64,000 nucleotides of DNA. Source: Rhabdornis inornatus. Lineage: Eukaryota > Chordata > Aves > Passeriformes > Rhabdornithidae. Numbering within the stretch: the stretch's first letter is position 1; every line of letters begins with the position of its first letter. Position numbers and translations under genes: made by a program. The stretch lies in assembly GCA_013397075.1 (NCBI GenBank), contig VWZS01007625.1, positions 690,676 through 754,675 of the forward strand. Direction: 5' to 3'. A model generated the notes under the pieces. It made no database searches and was not told where the DNA came from. It saw only the letters and a program-made list of their open reading frames with translations. Of this stretch, positions 41,201 to 49,241 are shown piece by piece.

Positions 41201-44200
41201 AAAATTATTATTCCCTTTTGACTACTTGCCTTAGCCCTGAAATATCTACTGAATAATGCTTTAGGCACTGTTTGGGAACCAGTTAAGAGGCTCTGAGAAA
41301 TTAGATGTGCAGAGTTGATACTTAGCTGACCTCTTCATCTACTTCAGAGCAAAGTTCTTCTTGCTGTGAAATTGTATCTGAAACATTGAGTTTTTGATCA
41401 ATGTATTTCTAAAAAAAGTAACAGTGAAACTGTATTTAACAATGTTACAGAAACTTAGACTACTTATGAATAGTAAAACTTGACAATATTTAAAAAAAAC
41501 TAAAGAGTGTGCAAGGTAAATGTTTATTTTAGTCCTGCCTGACTCAGTGGTGTCCTCACGTTTTGACACACTCCACTTTGACACACTTTTGAATGGCAAC
41601 TCCAGTTGGTCACTTTGGTGTTTTTATAAAACCCTGCACAAATTTTAAAATTAGTTTGATCTGGTGAGTGCAAGACATCAGTCTTACACTGAATGTGGTC
41701 CTGTGGGAGCCAGGCCTGGCTTCTCCTCCAGAGGGAGCTCGTGCTGTGCTTTCCAGGATATCCCTGGGAATCTGGGAATTGGGGAGCAGTGCCCAGGGCA
41801 CCTCAAACATTCCTTCATCCCAAACCTGTGCCATGGGCACCCACACCAGATTGCTCACAGCTTCTCTGGGCAACGTATTTGTGAAAGAAATAATGAGGAA
41901 GTTCCTTCCACTACCCTGTAATCTAAGCATTAAAGTCTCTTGGAAGAGTAAATTCATATTTTTAAAAGCGTATTCAATCTTTAACTTGGTATGTGCTTCA
42001 AAAGCATAGGTAGTAACAATGTAGTGACTTACAGGCATCTGCTGAGATTTCAGATTTAGTTTGGTTTTGTTAGGGATTTGCATCTCCTCCACTTTGTTGC
42101 AATAATTTGGAAGATGCCTATGACACTTGAAAAAGTCCTAACCCTTCTCTTTATTCTGTGTTTAGTTCTTCAGTGAATATGAGAAGTTACTTCATTCAGA
42201 AAATTATGTGACAAAGAGACAGTCACTTAAGGTAAGGCAATTTTATTTTCTTCTTAAATGCAAAGAGATTCCCTGTATTTTCAAGGTGAGTTAACTTTAT
42301 TTGAAATGGCTTCTGTAACAGCCCTGAATAGTATTTATTTTAATTCTCTGTACATTTTAATTCTTGGGATCAGATACTTTTTTTAGTCCAGTTCTTACAT
42401 TATTTAGTGTCCAGCACAGACCAGAGTAATTTCTCTCCCTATGAAGAAAAGGCTCCTCAACTTTCTTTGTTTTTGTTGATTTTTTTCCCTCAACAAATCT
42501 GGTTACATTTAAATAATTTAACAGAGATTCACGTGATGTGCCAATGCAATACTGATCTTTCATTCAAGTAGGTAAGAAATAGTGAACATAAATGTAATAC
42601 AGAGCCTGCAGCAAAGGTGATCCTTTTGGGGAAAATCCTTTTAAACTTTTTAGGTAGCAAAAGAAGTGTCAATATTTTATTTGATGTACTGACCTGTTTT
42701 ATTGGGTTTTTGTTTTTTATTTTAAAAAAGCATTCTTTCTATGTTGAATAGCTTCTGTATAGATGAAAAAAATAATGAAGTCATAGGGAAAAAAAATGAA
42801 AGACTTCTCTTTCCAATTCATAACAAGGGGGGAACAAGTGTGATTTTTCATTTTCTGAGGAAAAGAAGAAACTGTGTTGTTGAAATAAGGGGAAAATGCA
42901 CTTTGAAATTTAGGGCACCTGGTTCTGTTGGTACTTCTATCTAGTGACCACTGCTACTGCATTCACAGAGCACCACACCACTTCAGGGGGTTTGAAAGCA
43001 TTTATAAACAAGTTGATTCTTATGCCCAGTGTTAGTAATTTTTTCATTTGAGCTTTTTTTCTGCCTTCAGCTTCTGGGTGAATTGTTACTGGACAGACAC
43101 AACTTCACAATTATGACGAAGTACATCAGTAAACCTGAAAATCTCAAACTAATGATGAACCTTCTACGAGACAAGAGTCGTAACATTCAGTTTGAGGCCT
43201 TCCATGTGTTCAAGGTATTTACAAAACCCCACCATGAAACAGAAAGAATCTGACCAGAAGTTGTTTAATCGAGTAAACTACTTAGCTGAGCCTAAATGGA
43301 GCTTGTCTTAATGTCTGCTAAGTGGTTAAATAAAGGGAGCACTGATGTTTGCTTTATTATGATCCATCTTTACAAATAGCTATCTTGGTTATCTTTTGAA
43401 AACTGTTTAGAAACCACTTAGGGACTTCCATGTGATTGTCAGAATAATCTCTCTTAGAAACTTTTGGAATTAAGTGCATTAAGATAAGGAGGAATGCATG
43501 ATTCCATATAAAATCATGGAGTTAAAAAGTGTTTTTATCATGCTGCATGATCTCTGAAGGACAGCAATATTTCAGTCAGGTCACCTGAATTCTAATTTGA
43601 ACATTATAAGATACGGCTTCTGACTTGGCAGCAGACAGGCAGCTAAGAGTTACTGCTTGAGGTCTAAAACTTTGCAGTGAAGTGTGAGATACCCATCAGA
43701 TGCTGCACTTGATATGAAACCATGCATTTGCTATAGAATTTACCCATAAAGTGTCTTCATTGGTTTCTGCAGAGGCTGTTGTGGCTGGTCACCTCCCACA
43801 GACTAAATTTACTTGGGTACTGCTGTTCAGCTTATGTCCTGATTTTAAAAAAAAGTAATTTTATTTAAAAACTTGCATTTACCCCATTTTTCTTTTCTGT
43901 GGGATACCAGAATAATTAAAACATAGTTTTTAATTATCATCATCAGTATTTTGTTAGATTTTTTTTTTTAACTTAACCTTCTGTTTCTCGCTATTATGCT
44001 CAATGTCTTTTATTTTGTTGCAGGTGTTTGTAGCCAATCCTAACAAGACACAGCCTATATTAGACATCCTTCTAAAGAACCAGACCAAACTTATTGAGTT
44101 CCTCAGCAAGTTTCAGAATGACAGGACCGAGGATGAACAATTTAATGATGAGAAGACCTATTTAGTTAAACAGATCAGGGATTTGAAGAGACCAGCGCAG

Positions 44201-44212
44201 CAAGAAGCTTAA
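26161..44212 (+). CDS. CAB39: CAB39 / MO25 alpha, complete eight-exon coding sequence
   Basis: Scaffold protein of the LKB1-STRAD-MO25 complex in the cytoplasm. It binds the C-terminal WEF motif of the pseudokinase STRAD, holds it in its active conformation and so activates LKB1 (STK11) upstream of AMPK. It also activates the STE20-type kinases MST3/MST4/YSK1 and SPAK/OSR1 (family knowledge). Joining eight exons gives 341 codons from [10 protein letters not shown] to PAQQEA, the normal MO25 alpha length. Exon lengths are 114, 165, 119, 169, 60, 66, 144 and 189 nt. All introns are GT-AG (7524, 3848, 1937, 666, 1403, 839 and 809 bp), and only the third splits a codon. Arg227 and Met260 (STRAD WEF pocket) and Arg240 and Phe243 (LKB1 contact) are present. 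The ATG has A at -3 and an in-frame TGA at 26119 in the same exon, which fixes the start. CAB39L was considered, but the N- and C-termini and near-identity to the MO25 alpha I remember favour CAB39. No frameshift or stop was seen. Confidence 0.98.
28474..28505. repeat. Perfect 16-bp tandem duplication
   Basis: CTTTTGTAGTCTGTCA occurs twice head to tail without mismatch, suggesting a recent event. Confidence 0.9.
31490..31745 (+). mobile_element. CR1 LINE 3' end, plus orientation, degenerate
   Basis: It carries the CR1 landmarks GGTTGCCTGGAGCGGTGGTG, GCCTCCTGAGGTACCTTCCA and the terminus GGGTCTTTTCCAACCTCAAT followed by the ATGATTC repeat pair. The internal part has drifted or been rearranged. 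Confidence 0.75.
33799..33963 (+). CDS. CAB39: CAB39 coding exon 2, residues 39-93
   Basis: 165 nt, phase 0 at both ends. Acceptor TTTCTTTAG, donor GAG|GTAAGA. It encodes [15 protein letters not shown] through LQLIDFE, the first helical repeats of the armadillo-like fold. Confidence 0.97.
33964..37811 (+). other. CAB39: CAB39 intron 2 (between coding exons 2 and 3)
   Basis: 3848 bp, AT-rich. A small GC- and CpG-richer patch lies at 36130-36410; no exon in it could be supported. Confidence 0.9.
37812..37930 (+). CDS. CAB39: CAB39 coding exon 3, residues 94-133
   Basis: 119 nt. It starts [11 protein letters not shown] and ends LFMLLKG, with the last glycine codon split 2+1 across the intron. 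Acceptor TTTGACAG, donor AAAGG|GTATGT. This is the only phase-2 junction in the coding region. Confidence 0.97.
37931..39867 (+). other. CAB39: CAB39 intron 3
   Basis: 1937 bp, AT-rich, no feature seen beyond the splice sites. Confidence 0.9.
39868..40036 (+). CDS. CAB39: CAB39 coding exon 4, residues 134-189
   Basis: 169 nt, being the last base of the split glycine codon plus 56 codons, [11 protein letters not shown] through SDAFATFK. Acceptor TTTTTTAATAG, donor AAG|GTAATT. Confidence 0.97.
40037..40702 (+). other. CAB39: CAB39 intron 4
   Basis: 666 bp, no feature seen beyond the splice sites. Confidence 0.9.
40703..40762 (+). CDS. CAB39: CAB39 coding exon 5, residues 190-209
   Basis: A 60-nt exon of 20 codons, [10 protein letters not shown] to EQHYDR. 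Acceptor TTTTTTACAG, donor AGG|GTGAGC. It is too short to be seen as an ORF on its own but is unambiguous from the protein. Confidence 0.97.
40763..42165 (+). other. CAB39: CAB39 intron 5
   Basis: 1403 bp. It includes a short GC-richer stretch (41690-41880) that ends in CR1-like sequence; otherwise nothing notable. Confidence 0.9.
41828..41875 (-). mobile_element. Possible internally deleted CR1 remnant
   Basis: GTGCCATGGGCACCCACACC is followed by AGATTGCTCACAGCTTCTCT and GGGCAAC. These match two CR1 3'-region motifs in reverse orientation with the segment between them missing. Too short to be certain. Confidence 0.4.
42166..42231 (+). CDS. CAB39: CAB39 coding exon 6, residues 210-231
   Basis: 66 nt, 22 codons, [10 protein letters not shown] to KRQSLK. 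It includes Arg227 of the STRAD-binding pocket. Acceptor TCTGTGTTTAG, donor AAG|GTAAGG. Confidence 0.97.
42232..43070 (+). other. CAB39: CAB39 intron 6
   Basis: 839 bp, AT-rich, no feature seen beyond the splice sites. Confidence 0.9.
43071..43214 (+). CDS. CAB39: CAB39 coding exon 7, residues 232-279
   Basis: 144 nt, 48 codons, [12 protein letters not shown] to FEAFHVFK. It carries Arg240 and Phe243 (LKB1 contact) and Met260 (WEF pocket). Acceptor CTGCCTTCAG, donor AAG|GTATTT. Confidence 0.97.
43215..44023 (+). other. CAB39: CAB39 intron 7
   Basis: 809 bp. A frame stays open for 12 codons past the exon 7 donor and then stops; the in-frame join to 44024 gives the correct protein. Confidence 0.9.
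44024..44212 (+). CDS. CAB39: CAB39 last coding exon, residues 280-341 and stop
   Basis: Acceptor TTTGTTGCAG at 44022-44023, then [10 protein letters not shown] to the C-terminus RPAQQEA, with stop TAA at 44210-44212. The exon continues into the 3' UTR with no further intron visible. Residue 300 is Thr here; I recall Ala in mammals. Confidence 0.97.
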   Translation: MFVANPNKTQPILDILLKNQTKLIEFLSKFQNDRTEDEQFNDEKTYLVKQIRDLKRPAQQEA

Positions 44213-44217
44213 ACTCC

Positions 44218-44223
44218 AATAAA
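44218..44223 (+). terminator. Proximal poly(A) signal just past the CAB39 stop
   Basis: A canonical AATAAA begins 6 nt after the TAA stop. If used, cleavage near 44235-44245 would give an mRNA almost without 3' UTR. Use is not shown by sequence alone. Confidence 0.35.
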
Positions 44224-44327
44224 CCTTTAAAATATTAAACCCAAAATCAGCATTTGCTGTTAGATATTCAGCATCAGGCACTCTTATCGATTCATGAGGA
44301 ACATTACTGCTAATCTGCTGTTCAGTG

Positions 44328-44335
44328 AACGGTTT
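44328..44335 (+). promoter_or_regulatory. miR-451 seed match in the CAB39 3' UTR
   Basis: AACGGTTT, 116 nt past the stop codon, pairs with bases 1-8 of miR-451. CAB39 is an established miR-451 target in mammals, so the site is probably functional and conserved in birds. Only the seed match is seen directly. Confidence 0.7.
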
Positions 44336-44568
44336 TTGTTTTTCTCTTTTCATTTTTAGTCCAAGTTGAGAAACATAGCTGCTGCTTTCTTGCACAATGT
44401 GGACTTTCTTGATATTTGTGTCATTTCAGAATTCAAAGACACTGCTTGTTTTAGGAGTCCTGAAAAGAAAGATTCTAGGTTCGTGAAAGCAAACATATAG
44501 ATACTAGTTTGGTCTAGGAGAGAAGGTATTCATGTAGTTAAGTAACAGGTTGCATGCTTGCAAATCTG

Positions 44569-44574
44569 AATAAA
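44569..44574 (+). terminator. Internal poly(A) signal candidate
   Basis: AATAAA followed within 25 nt by a TGT-rich stretch (CTGTATGTTTGC). A plausible intermediate cleavage site about 380 nt after the stop. Confidence 0.35.
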
Positions 44575-44755
44575 TCTGTATGTTTGCACTTACCTTGTTT
44601 GAGATAATGAGCACAACGTGACCTGTGCATACCTGGCACCATAGTATAAGATTATATGCCTTGATTTAAAAAAAAAAATGTGCAGTGCTTTATTTGTAAT
44701 CAAAGGGGAAATGTATCTAAGATGTGAGCTTATTGGGATAAACAGTTGTCTTGCA

Positions 44756-44761
44756 AATAAA
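44756..44761 (+). terminator. Internal poly(A) signal candidate
   Basis: AATAAA in CAAATAAACTG. The downstream GT-rich element is weak. Listed as an alternative site. Confidence 0.25.
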
Positions 44762-45896
44762 CTGATACTGAAACTTAGCAACTTTTAAAAGAGTGAAATC
44801 TCAAGGTTCATAAGGAAAATGTATATATGCCTTTCACTGCTTTATAGAATTTTTTTGACATGATTTGATTTTTCTGAGACTTGACTTGTAAACTTGGAAA
44901 TATGTTCTAAGGGTTTTTGTTAATTTTACTTTAAAGGTATTTCAGACAGTAGACCTAGCAGTGACATTTTGCATTTCATTTCAACAATGCTTGCCGGTTT
45001 CTTTTGTATATAACTCCTAGGCTGCTCATTTCTTTAAAATATGATTTAATTTGTACAGCAGAGGAATGTTAATGTATTAGTCTGTAACTATTACCTAATA
45101 TTGAGTTTTGCAAAATGAATGCTCATATGTAATTGAATACTTCAGATCACATGGAAATGCTGATTTAACAATGTTAAGTACTGCAGCATTTAAAAGGAAA
45201 CAAAAACCCAAACCCAAACAAATTCTTTGTATTCACTTATCTAATGGGGTGCCATCAATTAGGGTAGGCTGAAACAGAGAACTGGAACCCTTTCTACTAC
45301 GTTCTTACCAGATAATACTGGCCTTATTTAATTAAACTAGCATTGTGTTCACCAGCTCTGCAAATGGCAAGGATTATGCTAAATGAATATCGATTCCTCT
45401 GACTTCTGGGGAGCCTGCAGTGCGTCATTTCTTACAGTAAATAACTCAGTACAATAGTTGTGTGAGTGATTAATTCCCTCCAACCTCAAGAAACAATTTC
45501 ATAGGTGTCCTAGGATAACCAAATGATCTAATTCTTCGTTGATTTTGTTCTTTAATGCTGCAAACTATCAGTATTTATAAAAACAGAAAACCCAACTGAT
45601 TTTGCACCATGTTTTTGTTACTGTGACCATACAAAAGGAATCTACTAAATATAGCTAAATAATGTTATTAAAATTGTATCTATCCATCATATAGTAACGC
45701 TAAGATCACTACCAAGCAAAAACTCGTGGATTGGGGTCTGAAAGTTCCAATTCTGCATGACTGAATGATTGCGAATGCTACAGAAAATGTTTGTTGCTTC
45801 CTGTCCTCTTCCCATTTGAAATATTTCGCAATCAGTGACGTTTGAGCTGATTTGAAAGCCTTCACAAGGGAAATTCGAGAGCTCCAGAAAATTGAG

Positions 45897-45953
45897 TGTT
45901 TTCATTCAAAACTGCTGTTTTTGTTCAAAACTCTGTTTTTGTTCAAAACTGCT
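45897..45953 (+). repeat. Short tandem repeat in the CAB39 3' UTR
   Basis: Three imperfect copies of an 18-19 bp unit, TGTTTTTGTTCAAAACTGC. Seen directly. Confidence 0.8.
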
Positions 45954-46473
45954 CTTACAATTAGAATTGGTCTTTTAAAGGATTGTAATGTGTCCTTTGC
46001 AAACAGAATCATTTTGCTTACAGGAAAGAAAATAGCTGACTCTTCACGGAGCTGCCAGGCAGAGCTGGCACTGAGGTGGTGTTGTAGTTCAGTACTAACA
46101 GTCTGTTATATTTTGGTTTATCATAGCTGAGTGGAGGAAAACATTATTTGCCAAGTTACTCACTATAACATGTAAGGCTTCCTCTTTAGAAAGACGTAGA
46201 TGTGCTAAAGATTTCTATGTGTAAAGAAGTGAAAACATTTGGACTGGGATAGAGGTTACTCTATATTAGGCCTTGGAATCAATGGCTATGGTGACTTTTT
46301 TAATATGTGGAAACATTTGAATGTTGGCTTTCGAAAAGAAGTTGTATTTAAATTAAAGCTCCTTCGATGTGCTGTTCATATTAAAAAACTTGTTCTGGAA
46401 GTGGTTTCTTATCTGCTTGAAGGCTTAAGGGTATTACTAAAACATATTTAAATGCAAGCGGTTTTCCGTTTGG

Positions 46474-46474
<1 letters not shown>

Positions 46475-46515
<41 letters not shown>

Positions 46516-46521
46516 TTTTAA

Positions 46522-46563
<42 letters not shown>
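46475..46563 (+). repeat. Double poly-T tract in the CAB39 3' UTR
   Basis: Two runs of 38 T (46475-46512 and 46526-46563) separated by 13 nt, ATATTTTAAAAAA. They lie just before the distal poly(A) signal. Homopolymer lengths may be unreliable. Confidence 0.85.
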
Positions 46564-46567
<4 letters not shown>

Positions 46568-46671
46568 GATGTAAACAATTGTAATTCTATTTCCGTGGTA
46601 GCATTTCATTTCTCCTGAGGAAAATGCGTTTCGTATCCAAAAAATCTGGCTGGCCCCATAATTTAAATTAA

Positions 46672-46677
46672 AATAAA
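46672..46677 (+). terminator. Distal poly(A) signal of CAB39
   Basis: AATAAA followed by TGTGTCTTC and a GTGTTACTG motif 20-45 nt downstream, the usual arrangement of signal and downstream element. It is the last strong signal before clearly non-transcript-like sequence. Confidence 0.6.
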
Positions 46678-47034
46678 ATTTTGAAGAAAAATGTGTCTTC
46701 TTTACTGTGTTACTGAAGAGGATCAGTTTCTTGTGGATGTGTATCAGGTCTCTCTTATTGCCTTAGAGTAGCTCAGCTTTCTTCCTTTTAAATATGAAAT
46801 CATTTTAAATCATGAAAAGCTCTGGCTTGCACAAACATTTTTAAAGAATTAAGACAAAGTGCTGTATTAAAGATGCAATCAATTTTAATTAGCTGTTGGT
46901 AGCCAACTTGCCTCGTTGTATTTTTATTGCTGATTCTATTTCTTTTTGGCATGACCCAGAGCAAAGAGGAGATGCTATTTCCTGATAGGGTTGGTTGATA
47001 AATTTTTGGCCCTTCACTTCTCTCTGATTTTCAG

Positions 47035-47094
47035 GAGCTGAGTCTGTAATTGGTCACTGGGGTCTCCTTGCTGCCTCTGGAGCTGCTGTCACAG
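47035..47094 (+). other. Exon-like segment A, unassigned
   Basis: 60 nt between a strong acceptor (CTTCTCTCTGATTTTCAG) and donor ACAG|GTAACT. One frame is open: two leading bases, then AESVIGHWGLLAASGAAVT, then one trailing base. Its phase joins exactly to segment B. It starts only about 330 bp after the CAB39 poly(A) signal, where no promoter is evident. Chance cannot be excluded. Confidence 0.3.
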
Positions 47095-47515
47095 GTAACT
47101 CCCCCAGCTGATGCAGTGTGCCAAACATGAGAGGACAGTGTTATGTTTGAAACAACATTCAGGAGCTTTTGATGCAGATTCTGCAGATGGTTTTGTTTAG
47201 CGACATTACTGAACAAAAAGTTGCTCTTCAGAAACATAATTACTTTGCAGACAGAAATATTTGGTCTTTGATAGCCCCCACTAGAGACCACACCTGTCTG
47301 AGCCTCTGTAGAAAATGCTGGCATTTCTCTTCCCTACAGGCAGGAAGATAACAGGGGGAAGGAGTAATTTGTACTGGTAGTCAGACAAATGGCAAATTTG
47401 AATTGAGTGGACAAGTCGGGCACTTAACAAGGTGTTTGAAACAGCTCTGGTGGAAGGAAGCACATAAAATACAAGGAACTATGTCCTGACTTCTTAAAAT
47501 TTGCTTTCCCCACAG

Positions 47516-47617
47516 AGCTGATCAGCAGGACCTGCCTTCTGAGCTGCCACCTCCAGGAACCCCAGCAGGAGCTGTCCGTGGAGCCATGGGATCAGCTTGT
47601 GGACAAAGCTGCTTTCA
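47516..47617 (+). other. Exon-like segment B, unassigned
   Basis: 102 nt between acceptor TTGCTTTCCCCACAG and donor TTTCA|GTAAGT, both strong. Joined to segment A it reads ELISRTCLLSCHLQEPQQ onward to VDKAAF with no stop, and it leaves one base over. I do not recognise the protein. Confidence 0.3.
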
Positions 47618-48264
47618 GTAAGTCTCCCTATGTTCTTGGCCTGCCAGGTCATTCCCAGCAGGCACCTTCATCAGCTTTCCTTTTGCTTCTTCCCCTTTAT
47701 CCCCTCTTTGTTTTAGACTTTTGCTGGCTGATAGATTGAATTATTTCCCTGTCTGTGCTGCTTTTCTTCCCATGGCTGTTCACTGGTGCCATCTCTTTGG
47801 GTGCAGTGTCTTTGTTTTCCATCACTTTTGTGGTTGTTTCTCATAATACATCTGTATTCCTTTCTCCAAAGGTTTTGGCCTTTTTCAGGCAGTTTTAAAT
47901 ACTGTTTCTTCTAGTTTTCCAGCACATTGCAATTCAAGGTGAAGGTTAGTATCATAATGAGGAAAACATTACCCTGTTCTTTTACATGTTACCTCTTTAG
48001 ATCAGTGTTCAGCCTAATCTGAGCACACTGAACTTGTGAGGAGTTGTTTCTGGCATATATCATCTATATTTACAAGTGTACCAGGGCAGATCCAGTTTAA
48101 ATCCACAACTAGACACTGGTCAAAATATCCAAAAAATCATAACCTGGAAAAAAGCTGAAAGGAGGGAGCAGTGATATGCATCAATATATTGCATTCTTTG
48201 AAGGAAACTGGCTATTTCATGAGAGAAGAATGATGGAGAGAGACTACTTGCAAGAATATGGAGT

Positions 48265-48510
48265 GACAGAACAAAGGGAAATAGCTTTAAACAGAGAGAG
48301 GGCAGATTTGGATTAGATAGTAGGAAGACATTTTTTACTGTTAGGGTGGTGAGGCAGTGGAACAGCTTGCCCAGAGGAGTTGTGGATGCCCCATCCCTGG
48401 ATGGGGCCCTGAGCAACCTGGAGTAATGGGAAGGTGTCCCTGCCCACGTGGGGGGCTGGAGTACGATGATCTTCCCTTCCAACCCAGACCATTCTGGGGT
48501 CCTGTGTTCT
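48265..48510 (+). mobile_element. CR1 LINE 3' end, plus orientation
   Basis: Landmarks: GGAAGACATTTTTTACTGTT, GGTGAGGCAGTGGAACAGCT, TGCCCAGAGGAGTTGTGGAT, GCCCCATCCCTGGATG and the end ACGATGATCTTCCCTTCCAA. A 5'-truncated copy. Confidence 0.9.
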
Positions 48511-49198
48511 GCTTCCTATTTTGAAATACATGTTGAGGCACCTCTGTTTAAAAAATGCCACCACAACACTCCCAAGTTATACAGCCAGTATATATTTTTC
48601 ATGAGTGTATTGTATTCACAGCAAAAAATAAAGGCAAGCTCTTTTTTTGAGGACTCCTACTGGAGATTCTGATTTACACAAGTAAGGATATTTTGTTTCC
48701 TTGCTCAGAAATGCCCTGGCCAGAACTGACACTCTCCCTTTCCATAAAGGAACCCTTAAGGCTAAAGATTTTCCATTGCAGGAGAGTTTTCCAGCTGTGT
48801 TGTGGTGGGGCTGTGTAATTCCAGTATTTAGGATTATGTCCACCAAGGGAGAGTGTCCCACGGCTGAAGGTGACACCACCAGGGTGACACTGGCCTTAGG
48901 TGTTCCTAATGTTGGCAACACTGCAGAATTTATCAAGAGGGAATGTTTGCAGTGAAGGAACATAAACAGTGTGCAGTAATATAAAGATACAATTTAGATA
49001 TGTTTTAGTGGGAGTGGATCTGTTTGGAAAAAAACAAGATAAACGACTACAGTTTTCTTGCCTAAAATAATGACTACTGTTGTCCTTGCCTAAAATTAAA
49101 TCATCAGTAGGTGTTTTTCCATTTCTTCCATAGCAAATTCCTTATACTGAGCTGTCATGGAGGATCCTATTAAGAGTTCTTCCTTCCTCTTGTGGCAG

Positions 49199-49241
49199 CC
49201 TTTGGGAATATGCCTCACATCCCACCAAGGAGAAACTCAGG
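49199..49241 (+). other. Exon-like segment C, unassigned
   Basis: 43 nt after a pyrimidine-rich acceptor (TTCCTTCCTCTTGTGGCAG), ending at CTCAGG|GTAATA. Phase-compatible with segment B, reading TFGNMPHIPPRRNS. The weakest of the three. Confidence 0.18.

Larger units (their letters stand above)
44213..46700 (+). other. CAB39: CAB39 3' UTR, about 2.46 kb
   Basis: AT-rich sequence after the stop codon. AATAAA hexamers lie at 44218, 44569, 44756 and 46672; the last is followed by a GT-rich stretch and is the likely distal cleavage site, so the 3' boundary is approximate. The UTR holds a miR-451 seed match at 44328, a short tandem repeat at 45897-45953 and a double poly-T tract at 46475-46563. 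The length agrees with the long 3' UTR known for vertebrate CAB39. Confidence 0.8.

Noticed and set aside
43029..43253. Continuous ORF through coding exon 7 into the intron
   Set aside because: The correct protein requires the GT donor at 43215. The extension past it ([12 protein letters not shown]) is intronic and ends at a stop.
26161..44212. CAB39L (MO25 beta) instead of CAB39
   Set aside because: The N-terminus [17 protein letters not shown] and C-terminus LKRPAQQEA fit MO25 alpha as I know it, as does the total of 341 residues.
46381..46578. Lysine-rich minus-strand ORF
   Set aside because: It is the translation of the double poly-T tract read as AAA codons.
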